NCBI GenBank assembly: GCA_029582155.1
Contig: CM055906.1
Coordinates: 17,718,437-17,782,436 of the forward strand
DNA from: Panopea generosa
Lineage: Eukaryota; Mollusca; Bivalvia; Adapedonta; Hiatellidae
Reading direction: 5' to 3'
Length of the DNA stretch: 64,000 nucleotides
The notes below the pieces were generated by a model, which made no database searches, was not told the DNA's origin, and worked only from the letters and a program-made list of their open reading frames with translations. How positions within the stretch are numbered: the first letter of the stretch is position 1; every line of letters starts with the position of its first letter. A program made the translations under genes and the position numbers. Shown here one piece after another: positions 45,748 to 57,170 of this stretch.

Positions 45748-47330
45748 TATTTTGGACAACATAAGAGAAAATGATACTCTGATTCAACAATATTTAAAGA
45801 ACATAATTTACAAATTCGATTTTCTCTTTCTACATTATTATATCTGCCTGATTCTATTTCTAAAGTATGGGCACTAAGACGTAAACGTGTCAGATTTTTG
45901 TGATTATTTTCATTTGAAATAAAATCTAAGTACTCTTCATATTTAAAATCTACTTTAAACTTATTAAAATATTGTAGTTTTTGCATAGTCTGGACAGATG
46001 CAGTCCACGTTTGCATGTATTGGTCTCTAATTCTTTGTTTAAATAAGATAGAATAGTTTATAACTGGGTTGAAATTTTGCCAAATGTCTCCTAATCCTAG
46101 ATTATTTATGAAAGATTCCATACATTTGGCCCAATATTTATTATTTTGAAAGTTACATTGCTCATTAAAAGATTTATACAAAATTGAATTCGGTTGCTTC
46201 ATGATCTTAGTCCAGTACGTAATGGAACGTTCTTTAGCAATCACAAATATAGGAAATCTACCTAGTTCACCTAAAACAGCTATGTTCGGAGTTTGCTGTT
46301 TTACACCTAAAATATGTTTGCAAAATTTTATTTGTAATTTATCTAAATCTTTAAATTCATATATTCCCCAAATTTCCGACCCATATAAAAGTATAGGTAA
46401 AACCATTGAATCGAAAAGTTGTAACTTGGTTTTAATATCTACATTGATTCTACTTAACACCGAAAGCAAACAATTATACGCTTTAAGTGCTTGCTCTTGA
46501 AGAGCTATTATCGCATTTGCCATGCTTCCTGTATATGAAAAACGTATTCCTAAATAACAAAATGTATCTACTGTTTCTAATTTCTCATTATTGATAAACC
46601 ATTCGTAGTGATGTAATTGCTTTCTTTTCTCAAATATGCATACTTTTGTTTTATTAACATTAATTTTTAAACCTCATTTAGCTGAATATTGAAAAATATT
46701 ATCAAGCTGTAATTGTAAACTATGTGGATCAGTCGTAAATAGAGCTATGTCATCGGCAAAAAGTAATATATAAATAGATAATTGATTAATGTCCTTATCA
46801 GTTAAATTGTTAAATTCAATATTATCGGTTATATCATTGATGAACAAAATAAAAAGTAAGGGTGACAAGGGCTCCCCTTGGTTTAAACCAAGGGTTACAT
46901 CAAAGAAGTCTGAAAAAGTCATATAAGTGATTTTATACAAGATTTAACGTTACTATAGATCGCTTTTATAATATTAATCATTTTGCAACTTATACACGAT
47001 TTGTCGAGCTTCACCCACAGTGCATCATGTATAACAGTATCAAAAGCCTTTTCATAATCTATAAATGTACAGTATAATTTAGATTTAGACATAAGTACTT
47101 TTTGTATAATCGAATGAAGATGCAATCTGTCGTGCTATGATTGTCCCTGAAGCCAAATTGGTGTTCGTTGAACACATTTTCAGATTCGCACCATTTATTA
47201 ATTCTGTTTCTTAACGCAAGCGAGAATATTTTAGATAGAACATTTATAAGAGTTATTCCACGATAATTGGAGGGATTATCACGGTCGCCTTTCTTTAATA
47301 ATAAACATCCATTAAACTATTCACTAAATA
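45748..47330 (-). mobile_element. LINE fragment with reverse-transcriptase core, inside the Harbinger
   Basis: On the minus strand: KKGDRD near 47,315; FIDYEKAFDTVIHDALWVKL (47,070-47,020); GLNQGEPLSPLLFILFINDI (about 46,890); the catalytic LLFADDIALF (about 46,760); then a 259-residue region ending ICKLCSLNIVESEYHFLLCC. Damage: a frameshift at about 46,935 (and another near 47,120) and a TGA at about 46,675 where the family has Trp (SAKW). No 3' UTR or tail: the element ends within the CCPKY motif at the edge of Myb-like exon 5, which is odd for a target-primed insertion. Also 5'-truncated. Related to the 5.2-6.2 kb LINE. Confidence 0.85.
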
Positions 47331-47360
47331 AACAATCTACCTTAACTATTTAATTACTTA

Positions 47361-47466
47361 CCATCAAAACAATTTTATCGTCGACTTTCCATTCACATCT
47401 TGATTCTTCACCTACCAAACACTCGCTTTCCGTATGATCTGTTGTGACAGTGTTTGTCTTTAGTGA
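47361..47466 (-). CDS. possible exon, acidic then Trp-containing (SANT-like?)
   Basis: On the minus strand, acceptor GTCACTAAAG, then TNTVTTDHTESECLVGEESR and CEWKVDDKIVLM, then donor GTAAGT. The CEW...DDKIVLM ending resembles the first helix of a Myb/SANT-like domain. It lies between the transposase exon and the LINE on the transposase strand. Possibly an exon of a second gene, or chance. Confidence 0.3.
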
Positions 47467-47824
47467 CAAACAAACTATAAACAGTTAAGATCGTCATCCA
47501 ACTTTGTAATCCTTTAATTACACCCTCAATTAACACCTCCCCGAGGCATAAACTTGTAAAAATTGCAAATTATCACCGCATGCACCTGTTTGTGTCAAGG
47601 TCAGGAAAACGATTTTTTCGCCAAAATCAATAAGTGTAAACCAACTAAAAGTCGGACATTGCTGTAAAACTCAGAAAATGGTGGTCATTTTTTTCCAACT
47701 TGCGAAATACGGATTTTCCGTGAGATTTTGAATACGGCCCGTGAGACCGTGAATTGCTGAAAAATCTGTGAGTTTTGGTCTCACGCCGTGAGATATCACA
47801 TGTATGTGGAAGTTATTCAACATT

Positions 47825-48215
47825 TCAAATACTGTTATATTCAGTTTGAGAACCTTGTTGTGGGTTTAGATATGGCGTTAAAAGCCAACGCTTACAAGGA
47901 TATCCACTGTCCCCCAACATGTAATAATGTCCAGCTGGCATACGTCCACTTTCAAATATTGTTTTAATGCCACTCTCATTTAGAACCCTGCTATCATGGG
48001 TAGATCCTGGCCACTTTGCAACCATATCAATTATTCTGTCATCAGCATCAAATACAATTTGTGTGTTTATGCTGTGATATCTTTGCCTATTGATAAAATC
48101 TGGCTCATTTTCACTTGGAGCACTTATTTGTATGTGAGTTCCATCAATCAACCCCACAACATTGGGGAATCCTGCAATGTCGAAGAACTGCTGTTGGGTC
48201 TGTTGTAAGAGCAAC
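47825..48215 (-). pseudogene. PIF/Harbinger transposase (HARBI1-like, DDE_Tnp_4) fragment
   Basis: Minus-strand exon starting after the acceptor TCTTACAACAG: QQFFDIAGFPNVVGLIDGTH (first catalytic Asp in LIDGTH), APSENEPDFINRQRYHSIN, DDRIIDMVAKWPGSTHDSRV, then YYMLGDSGYPCKRWLLTPY (second Asp in GDSGY) and YLNPQQGSQTEYN. The last catalytic residue (the Glu in a VIERAFG-type motif in this family) is absent before the stop, and neither the N-terminal nor the C-terminal part was found, so this copy cannot encode an active enzyme on its own. A GTATTT donor at the end might lead to a lost exon. It faces the Myb-like gene, the common arrangement in this superfamily. Confidence 0.88.
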
Positions 48216-48239
48216 AACCTTGTTAACACCATGCGATTA

Positions 48240-49430
48240 CAGCAGCAACATATAACATATTATGATAAACACTAGGTAGAATACCTAGTTTCTGGCAATA
48301 GTTATACACAATAGGTTTAGTGATGGTCAACCCTATGTAAATACCAAATGATAAGGGGGTATGTGGTATGATACTTAAATATAACAATACCATTCAAGTG
48401 CTAGCTCAATGAAATAAATCAATATATTTATCTATTAAATGAATTGTTACTTTTTATTTATTTATTACTCAATTAATTGATATTATGATAATATGGTTTC
48501 ACAGTATTGATATCAGTTTGATGTTAAAACATGGAATAGATTTGATATAACTGATTTGAAAAAAAAGTCACAGAACATGTCTTTCATAATGCAATAATAC
48601 TGTTTGTACATGTTACTGAAACTATGATATATTTGTACACAAAGCATTGTGAGAAAGTAATGTTTATTGATATCTTACTTACTTTATATCACTGATGGTG
48701 TGATGATATCACTAATAACACTGATATATATACACATGTATGGTGGCACTTATAAAGATTGATTTCAGTGAGTGTTTCTGTATTTATATAATATATAGAA
48801 TTATACTATATACCAGTTAATGTCATCAAATTCCTGCAGATGGTTGGTTATGTTATAAATGATTCCATTGCATCATTTTATAGAATCTTTATTGTGATTA
48901 AATTATCACCCCCTGTATTTCTCCAAGGTTCTGAGTGATGGAAATAACAAGACCACTGTAGCCATGCCTGCTGGAAGGGATGTCAATTTGAAAAATAAAA
49001 CTTTGGTAAACTGAGATTCTATTCAACGATCAAGTTTTAAAGTTCATTCTGCATATTCATTGTTTGATGCAGGTTGTCATTGTCTTCACACCACCTTTAT
49101 TATTTTGTTGTGAGAGTTACTCTGGAGGTTTCTACTTCCTGTTATGCAGCTTTGTGTTGGTTCACAATACTACTCATTTATTTATTATTTAATATAATGT
49201 GCCAAATTATTTACCTATTAATGTCGGATGAAATCATCATCTCATTACATATATTGTAATTATTTATGACCATGGTGAAAGTCTTACAATAAAATAGTTA
49301 CAAACATGCAATATGCTTTGTTTTATATTTGTTTCCAACCATCATCATATGTTGTCATGAAAACATGAATATAGAATAGTTTCGTTCAAATATTAAGCGT
49401 CATTTTTATGCTATCGATGGCTAACAGACA
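48240..49430. other. Harbinger right part, AT-rich, no gene recognised
   Basis: Expected to hold the transposase N-terminal exons on the minus strand, but I could not find a convincing one. A short + strand stretch (48,930-48,990, TCTCCAAGGTTCTGAGTGAT) has mild coding character. The rest is AT-rich with ATTGATAT words. Confidence 0.35.
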
Positions 49431-49439
49431 ATCAATTTA

Positions 49440-49664
49440 CCTAACAACTGTTTCCTGAGTTATTGGAATAATTACTGATACGAGAGCACATTCATATCCT
49501 CGAGTAACTGATGACTTCCCCACTTGAATCAGAGGCGAGAGATGAATGAAAAGGAGATGCAATGTATATCAACCATCACAGGGATTGTGGCCGGGCAGGG
49601 ATTCCAACTCGCAACTTTTGTATTGATAATTATATGCGCTATCCACTGGGCTAACCGGGCCCAT
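49440..49664 (-). mobile_element. SINE family A in the Harbinger right part
   Basis: In reverse the head reads GGGCCCGGTTAGCCCAGTGG then ATAGCGC (A-box) and GCGAGTTGGAATCCCTG (B-box). The body continues to CTGATTCAAGTGGGG and the GTTAGCCATCGATAGC end. Confidence 0.8.
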
Positions 49665-50444
49665 CTTGTGGAAAAATGAACAATAATAGTAAATAGGTCA
49701 ATGACAACTTGAACATAATGGGTCTATAACAAGAACATTTAAATCTAACTGGGGTGTCTGTAATATTTAACAGCAGTTACTAAACCCCAGTGACATATTC
49801 ATGCTGAAAATCGTTCATACTTACCCGATTTTTACTTGTTTTCTTATTCTTCTCTGCTGCAAATGCCACTTTCTAAACTGAAACCGCCGTTTTTAAGAAA
49901 TTTCTTAGATAGATAAGATACCTCTGACTTATCTTAAAGTTGAGAGGAAAAACAATTTACTCTAAGATGATTTTTTCACTAAGACGCTTTATGAATTCTA
50001 CTTAAGATTTATTTTTAATCTTAGATGAAAATATGGATTTAAGATGAAAAGTTAAGAAAAATTACAATATCTAAGATGAAAATAAATCTAAGAAGCTTTA
50101 TGAATACGGCCCCAGGTAAACATGAAAGAACCGACCATGTCTCATTATTAAATGCAAGGGTGGGTCATGTGATCAGGTCAATATGTAGGTGCTGGTCATG
50201 TGACAAGGTAAAATGTCAGCAGTACTATGACCTGATTAGCATACAGTGTTTCGTCTGGCCTCAACTCCAATTTTGGTAAAAATAATACAGAAAAAACATA
50301 TTAACTACATGTAGGATAAAATCTCTAACGGTGAAATATGTAGTGATATTAAAAATTAATTGTTTCATCCAACAAAATAGTTTTTGGTGAACCCAGTTTT
50401 AAGTTTAGACTCAGAGTCCTCTCTGAAGAATTTGTTTGTTTGTT

Positions 50445-50588
50445 TGAATATCAGCGGTGAGAGTTGAATAATAATGAGACTCAATGTCATATTTCAATCA
50501 TCAGAGAGACTGTGGCCTGCTGGGGATTCTAACTCATCACCCCTTGATTGATAGTCAGACGTGCTACCGACTGAGCTAAATAGACCCA
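50445..50588 (-). mobile_element. SINE family A, short copy
   Basis: In reverse: GGGTCTATTTAGCTCAGTCG then GTAGCACGTCTGACTATC, and ATGAGTTAGAATCCCCAG as B-box. The body is cut after CTCTCACCGCTGAT. Confidence 0.8.
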
Positions 50589-50711
50589 GCTCCAAATTGA
50601 AAAACCAGGAGCTTTGTTTTCTGATTAAGTGGAGAAGGAGATACAATATCTATTGTGGGTGGGGACTTACAGGTTCAAAACTATTATTTTACTATTGGTA
50701 CTAACTCTCAG

Positions 50712-50838
50712 TTTAGAGAAACAGAAAGAAGAAGTTTCACAGATGGAAAGTCGACTATCACAGGCTGATACAGAAGTGTCCACATCAAAATCACAACTCC
50801 CAACAGGCCGAGACAGAAAGAGATCAAATACAATTGAA
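50712..50838 (+). pseudogene. coiled-coil exon f, one-base frameshift
   Basis: Acceptor CTAACTCTCAG, donor GAA|GTAAGA. Reads EKQKEEVSQMESRLSQADTE then STSKSQL; a run of three C at about 50,799 then shifts the frame. With one C fewer it continues QQAETERDQIQL and joins exon g in phase (AA|G). The unshifted reading (PTGRDRKRSNTIE) loses the heptads. Another single-base lesion in this gene. Confidence 0.7.
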
Positions 50839-50872
50839 GTAAGATTATACAGTTTCCAACAAAGTATATGTA

Positions 50873-51052
50873 TAAGGGTCCTCTATGGCTGAGCAGTCTA
50901 TCACTTATTACCACTAAGGTCCCTCTCGCTAAAACATTTGGTGGTTCTAATCGGATTCATTCTGAGGTCTTCCTCCACCAATAAAACTGGATATGCCATA
51001 TAAAACCCTCAAATGTGTTGAAAATGGCGTTAAACCCGACTCAAAATAAAAT
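50873..51052 (+). mobile_element. SINE family B, second copy
   Basis: GGGTCCTCTATGGCTGAGCA opens a worn head; the body GAGGTCTTCCTCCACCAATA, ACTGGATATGCCATATAAA and GGCGTTAAACCCGACTC matches the SINE at 897. Confidence 0.75.
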
Positions 51053-51070
51053 TTAAATGTACATGTATGT

Positions 51071-51130
51071 TTACCTCACCTGAGCTAAAGACCCAAAGAT
51101 GAGCTATTCTGATCAGTGTTTATCCAGAGT
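51071..51130. mobile_element. AGCTCACCTGAGC-type left end, second copy
   Basis: CTCACCTGAGCTAAAGACCC and GATGAGCTATTCTGATC match the terminus at 13,332. The right end was not found. Confidence 0.45.
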
Positions 51131-51582
51131 TTATTATAAATCATAACTTTTCATTTTAATGACTTCATCTCATAGATTTGGTTTATATTTTGGCACAAAC
51201 ATTGGATGGGAGTAAAGATTTAATAGTTTTAAAATTTTGCATTGATTGTGAAACAAGTTCTTACAACTTACAACAATCATGCTTGATTTTTTATATAGAC
51301 AAAACATCCCCAACATGAAAACTATACATTTTCTCATCTATCTTATATTTTACTCAACTTGAGGTTTGAAGTATTGTCTAGTCATAGTGTTTGAAAGTTG
51401 GTTTATAAAGAGAAAGAAAGTACCCGGAAAGGGATAAGAATTGTAATTGATTTCAAAATTGTGTTCTCACAAACCCAACACGAGCTGTTTTTGTTGCTGT
51501 TAATGATGAATGAATTTGAATATTGACTGTTGACACACGGTAAATTTCATTTGATATTTGACCATAAATCTGTATATTTCAG

Positions 51583-51654
51583 GATGACTACACTGTTCCT
51601 GGACCGCTCAGAGATGACGAGGGAGAATCAAGATTTAAAGGAGACAGAGGAGAG
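51583..51654 (+). CDS. coiled-coil protein, internal exon g
   Basis: 72 bp between TATATTTCAG and GTTAGT. In the phase from exon f it reads MTTLFLDRSEMTRENQDLKE then TEE, with no stop. Ends with two spare bases, which does not fit exon h directly, so at least one exon between 51.7 and 57.1 kb is missing or unrecognised. Confidence 0.55.
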
Positions 51655-52293
51655 GTTAGTAACAACAGTATTTTATTTATATTTCAGATAAATAGGATAC
51701 AACCAACGAATACAGGCAGAAAATTACGTTTCGGTTTCGTTTTTTAGGGGATTGGGAAGAAGGGTGGAGGAGTGGGGTGGGGATTCTCTTTAGATTTTTG
51801 AACCTTGTCACACCAGTTTCTTCTAACACAAATAGTTATATACATTACTTCATGACAGATAGCTGAATAGGCTTAGATAAGGTGATTTTAGTGTTTTTTT
51901 ATTCTCAGGATATATCTATCAAGATAGAAGGGCCACCCTTAAAAATTGTTTGTTTACCACTTCCTACCCATACAATTTAGGAGTGGGTAGAATTAAATTT
52001 TTTTCTCTATTTTTTAAGGACCTACATTACATGACCTTTTTGGCAGGAATATTACATGCATATGTAAAATTAAAAATAAATAATGGTGAAAGGGAAAAAA
52101 CTCTTACAAAAACATTACCGTTGATTTACTATAAAAATCTGGTATCAGATGTCGAGAGCAATAAGATCTGCAATTGGTGTAACAATTAAACATCAGTTTT
52201 AGTCAAGAATCTGGATCTAACATGCCCATTAGTGTATAACAGAAAATATGTTTTATGTATTTCTGAAAGGAAACCCTTCTTTTGCTTTGGCAC

Positions 52294-52509
52294 TAAGACC
52301 ATTATAAATTAATTGCTAGATTATCATCCAAATTTTTCTTATAAATGGGGTAGGTGGTAGGATTTTATTTTGTATTTTTATTTTCAAAATTTTTAATGTA
52401 TATCTATTTTTTATTTTATTTTTTTTATGAAAATAAAAAGGGTCAGGGCGGCATGAAAATTAGGGAGTGGGCAGAAATGATAATCTAGCAATTAATTTAT
52501 TATGGCCTA
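52294..52509. mobile_element. MITE with AGGCCATAATAAATTAATT inverted ends, copy 2
   Basis: Left AGACCATTATAAATTAATTG then CTAGATTATCAT; right in reverse AGGCCATAATAAATTAATTG then CTAGATTATCAT: 32 bp inverted repeats with two mismatches. Same family as 3,304-3,468. Interior A/T-rich with GGGTAGGTGGTAGG. Confidence 0.8.
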
Positions 52510-53159
52510 ATGAAATCGGTACTAGATGTTATTTTGGCCTAATATAGTTGGTACTAGATGTTAAGTGAATAAATTCAAAAGGAATAGTAAAAGCTTCTAG
52601 TATAAAATGAACATTGTAGATTTTTCATGAATTGTGTATTTATGAATTTTGGTAGACAGTATCTGCTTGTTGGCACACTTCTGTTTACACATTAGTCTGT
52701 GTATTCATGGCTGAATTATTGTGGAGTGTACATGAAAGAATATGCTATGCTCCCCTTGGGAGGCATACAGAAATCGCATTGTACTTCTAAGATTTGTTTC
52801 CGGTCGGTATATTTGTCATATATGGATGGATTTTATAAAAAAATGGCATTAAATTATCAAAATGATATGACGAGGTGTTGCATGTAAGATCCAGACCCAT
52901 ACAGAAAATGTTGAGGTCACACTGATTTTTTGAAAGTCCGTATCTGGTCAGTAAGTGTCTTATATGAAGGAATTTTAAAATAATCAACTTGCCATCATGA
53001 TGTGTCAAGTGTAATATGTAGTCCTTATATCAGATATCAAGGTCACACTTTTTAGTCTTTTAATACCTACTTATAAGATACATTGTTATTTTCACAGACC
53101 AGTGACATTTCGTCTTCACATGGGTTTGAGATTTTATTGCATGGACTATTATATTTCTA

Positions 53160-54085
53160 TTTCCCAGAGTCTACAACAGATACAGCATTTGTATTCAGAC
53201 ACCTTGTGTCCCGACACATTTCCCAGAGTCTACAATAGATACAGCATTTGTATTCAGACACCCTGTGTCCCGACACATTTCACAGAGTCTACAACAGATA
53301 CAGCATTTGTATTCAGACACAATTCCCAGAGTCTACAATAGATACAGCATTTGTATTCAAACACCTTGTGTCACGACACATTTCACAGAGTCTACAACAG
53401 ATACAGCATTTGTATTCAGACACCTTGTGTCCCGACACATTTCCCAGAGTCTACAACAGATACAGCATTTGTATTCAGACACCTTGTGTCACGACACATT
53501 TCACAGAGTCTACAACAGATACAGCATTTGTATTCAGACACCTTGTGTCCCGACACATTTCCCAGAGTCTACAACAGATACAGCATTTGTATTAAGACAC
53601 CTTGTGTCTGACACATTTCCCAGAGTCTACAACAGATACAGCATTTGTATCAAGACACCTTGTGTCCCGACACATTTCCCAGAGTCTACAACAGATACAG
53701 CATTTGTATCCAGACACCTTGTGTCCTGACACATTTCCCAGAGTCTACAACAGATACAGCATTTGTATCCAGACACCTTGTGTCCTGACACATTTCCCAG
53801 AGTCTACAACAGATACAGCATTTGTATCCAGACACCTTGTGTCCTGACACATTTCCCAGAGTCTACAACAGATACAGCATTTGTATTCAGACACTTTGTT
53901 TTCCGACACATTTCCCAGAGTCTACAACAGATACAGCATTTGTGTCCCGACACATTTTCCAGATTCTACAACAGATACAGCATTTGTATCCAGACACCTT
54001 TTGTCCTGACACATTTCCCAGAGTCTACAACAGATACAGCATTTGTATTCAGACACCTTATGTCCGACACATTTCGGGTAGATGA
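53160..54085. repeat. 59 bp minisatellite, about 16 units
   Basis: Unit CCCAGAGTCTACAACAGATA, CAGCATTTGTATTCAGACAC, CTTGTGTCCCGACACATTT. Unit variants (CCCGACAC, CACGACAC, CCTGACAC) are grouped. The apparent proteins rotate through frames and are not genes. The word TTGTGTC...GACACA forms a small hairpin in each unit. Confidence 0.95.
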
Positions 54086-54433
54086 CCTAGTTCATGTAAG
54101 TTTTGTCCTCCAGCAAACCTGTTTCTAATTAAAACATTGTCAGGTGTTTGTAAAATTTGAACATATTAAAATATAATATCACAATACAATGATTTGCATT
54201 GGTTTGAAATCCTGGAGACAGTGAAGTTATTTTGAACCATTGCTATCTAACTATTGAGTTGTGGTTCAGAGTGGTAGAAATCGTGCATATATCTCGCTGT
54301 TGACATATGTTCTTCAAACACATGCCATATATATCTAATACCTACTTTCTTTATGTATTGTGTTGTTTTGTATTGTTATGTGTTGTAGAGATATTATTGT
54401 ACAATGTGTGTATTCTGTAACCTGTCATTAGTT

Positions 54434-55597
54434 GTTAAACATGGAATATTGTAATGTTGTTTATATGATACCCAACACCACTTTTATCCTCCATTGGTGC
54501 TTATGTACAACTATTGTAATGTTGTTTATGTGACACCCAACACCACTTTTATCCTCCATTGGTGCTTATGTACAACTATTGTAATGTTGTTTATGTGACA
54601 CCCAACACCACTTTTATCCTCCATTGGTGCTTATGTGCAACTATTGTAATGTTGTTTATGTGACACCCAACACCAGTTTTATCCTCCATTGGTGCTTATG
54701 TGCAACTATTGTAATGTTGTTTATGTGACACCCAACACCAGTTTTATCCTCCATTGGTGCTTATGTGCAACTATTGTAATGTTGTTTATGTGACACCCAA
54801 CACCAGTTTTATCCTCCATTGGTGCTTATGTGCAACTATTGTAATGTTGTTTATGTGACACCCAACACCAGTTTTATCCTCCATTGGTGCTTATGTACAA
54901 CTATTGTAATGTTGTTTATGTGACACCCAACACCAGTTTTATTCTCCATTGGTGCTTATGTACAACTATTGTAATGTTGTTTATGTGACACCCAACACCA
55001 ATTTTATCCTTCATTGGTGCTTATGTACAACTATTGTATTGTTGTTTATGTGACACCCAACGCCAGTTTTATCCTTCATTGGTGCTTATGTACAACTATT
55101 GTAATGTTGTTTATGTGACACCCAACACCAGTTTTATCCTCAATTGGTGCTTATGTACAACTATTGTAATGTTGTTTATGTGACACCCAACACCAGTTTT
55201 ATCCTCAATTGGTGCTTATGTACAACTATTTTAATGTTGTAAATGTGACACCCAACACCAGTTTTATCCTCCATTGGTGCTTATGTACAACTATTGTAAT
55301 GTTGTTTATGTGACACCCAACACCAGTTTTATCCTCAATTGGTGCTTATGTACAACTATTGTAATGTTGTTTATGTGACACCCAACACCAGTTTTATCCT
55401 CCATTGGTGCTTATGTACAACTATTGTAATGTTGTTTATGTGACACCCAACACCAGTTTTATCCTCAATTGGTGCTTATGTACAACTATTGTAATGTTGT
55501 TTATGTGACACCCAACGCCAGTTTTATCCTCCATTGGTGCTTATGTACAACTATTGTAATGTTGTTTATGTGACACCCAACACCAGTTTTATCCTAA
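54434..55597. repeat. 65 bp minisatellite, about 18 units
   Basis: Unit CTATTGTAATGTTGTTTATG, TGACACCCAACACCAGTTTT, ATCCTCCATTGGTGCTTATG, TACAA. Very homogeneous; variant positions (CACCACTTTT or CACCAGTTTT, TGTGCAA or TGTACAA, CTCCATT or CTCAATT) occur in blocks, with the CTCCATT/CTCAATT pair alternating toward the right, suggesting a two-unit (130 bp) turnover step. Confidence 0.95.
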
Positions 55598-55784
55598 CTA
55601 CTTTAAGGTTACTGCTCAAACATTTCTGTCAAGATAATAATAAATACAACAATCTGGTATTGAATATTAATTAACTCATTTAGTAAATTCAGTTAAAAAA
55701 TCAAACAAATATAATTCCATAATCGCTACGCCGGTCACTGTTAATTTCTTGATTATCACAACAAACTAATTTACATTATTGTGC

Positions 55785-55935
55785 TGACACTTTGTAATCA
55801 GGTCACTATCCTCTAAATGCTGAGCACCAAGTGAGGAAGTTTCTATTTTTCAAGTCTTTGGCATGACCTAGCTGGGGATCAAACCCACGACATTCCATAT
55901 GCAAGGTGGACGCTCTACCACTAGACCACAACAGC
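55785..55935 (-). mobile_element. tRNA-headed SINE, distinct head
   Basis: In reverse: GTTGTGGTCTAGTGGTAGAG then CGTCCACC (A-box region) and CGTGGGTTTGATCCCCAG (B-box). The body could not be aligned with families A, B or C. Confidence 0.65.
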
Positions 55936-56384
55936 AATTTTTAACAACAGTTTATGAAACATGCCATCAAAACACAGATGCCAATAGTGACCTAGCGAGC
56001 CACAACAACCACAAACAGAAAATCAAATATCACGAGGCTTTGAAAAATGAATTATTCAGTTAAAAAAAGGTAAATTATTGCATTTGTTGATATAATTTTA
56101 AGGCAATGGATTATACCAGGCAAGAAATGATTTGAAAATGATCAGTTAAGCTAACCACTCCTGGTATCCTGGGACCGATTTCACTAAACATCTCAAGATG
56201 ACATTTTCCTCAATTAAAAAATTTCAATTTCTCTATATAATTACTCAAACTTATTACACATTCAATGACCATTCAGAACTGAAGTCAGGACAATCGTAAC
56301 TAAGGATAACATGCAAAATGAAAAATGTAAATCAAGTTACAGCATTTCAAAAATTTGAGTTGAGGAAAATCTCAAGTTGAGATG

Positions 56385-56607
56385 TTAGTGAAACTTGGGC
56401 CACAAAGGTTAACCAGTACTCAAGTATACCCATCTCCACATGTAAAACTGATCATTTTCTCACTTGAATCAGCAGTGAGAGATGAATGATTATGAGACAA
56501 TGTCATATATCAATCATTGCAGACTGTGGCCTGGTGAGGATTCAAACTCGTGACCCATGGATTGATAGTTAGATGTGCTACTGACAAAGTTAACCAGGCC
56601 TGGCTCA
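56385..56607 (-). mobile_element. SINE family A, copy near 56.5 kb
   Basis: In reverse: GCCTGGTTAACTTTGTCAGT then AGCACATCTAACTATCAAT and CACGAGTTTGAATCCTCACC; the body reaches CTGATTCAAGTGAG and AGTACTGGTTAACC. The A-box is damaged. Confidence 0.75.
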
Positions 56608-56773
56608 GGAAATGAAGTCGCACCAAAAAATCTGTTATATATATAGCAAAAATATATGTTTCTTTATTCAAAAGAAAAGGTTTTTGTATTGTTGTGTGGC
56701 AAATTTTGTTCATCTGAATAAAATATGTTGAAAGACAAGAAATTGTGAATGATAAAGGAGTACTTGTTTCAAA

Positions 56774-56907
56774 TTAATATGTAACAAAACTGAGGCTTAG
56801 ATCTGACACCTGCACTTAATATGTAATAACAAAACTGAGGCTTAGATCTGACACCTGCACTTAATATGTAATAACAAAACTGAGGCTTAGATCTGACACC
56901 TGCACTT
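56774..56907. repeat. 45 bp tandem triplication
   Basis: AACTGAGGCTTAGATCTGAC occurs at 45 bp spacing three times with almost no differences. Confidence 0.9.
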
Positions 56908-57170
56908 ATGTGCAAATATAATGTAGTCTTTTAAAATGTTTGTCGGGGAGGGGAATTCTATAAATGTCTGTAATTTTGAATTTTAAATCTTCCACATAAG
57001 ATGAAAAACAATATTTCATCCGAGTGATAAAAGCAAAAAGAAAAGAAATGGGGAAATAGCAAATGTGGCTATTTAGGACAAGTGACTGTTTTAAAGAGAT
57101 GGCTGCTTACACAGGTTTGACTGCATTTTATGTTTTCCAATATGCTTTTATAACTCTTTTTTTTTCCCAG

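Larger units (their letters stand above)
39111..50112. mobile_element. 11,002 bp PIF/Harbinger transposon, degraded
   Basis: Left terminus GGGCCATATTCATAAAGCTT continuing CTTAGATTT; the right terminus in reverse is GGGCCGTATTCATAAAGCTT continuing CTTAGATTT: 29 bp with one mismatch. CAG flanks both ends (39,108-39,110 and 50,113-50,115), a 3 bp target duplication as expected for PIF/Harbinger. Sub-terminal ATTCATAAA/CTAAGAC words recur inside both ends (about 39,211 and 49,978). Cargo: a Myb/SANT-like gene on + and a HARBI-type transposase exon on -, converging. Later insertions: the 58 bp minisatellite, a LINE and several SINEs. Removing the element restores GTGACCAGGTAAACATGAAA, which resembles a sister sequence at about 39,000. 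Confidence 0.88.

Noticed and set aside
45436..45790. Poly-Leu, poly-Asn/Ser and Val-Asp repeat ORFs
   Set aside because: Alternative frames of the ACA/TCA/GCA repeat; only the frame set by Myb-like exon phases is supported.
53102..54128. Overlapping ORFs of the type SLQQIQHLYSDTLCPDTF
   Set aside because: Frame-rotated readings of the 59 bp minisatellite.
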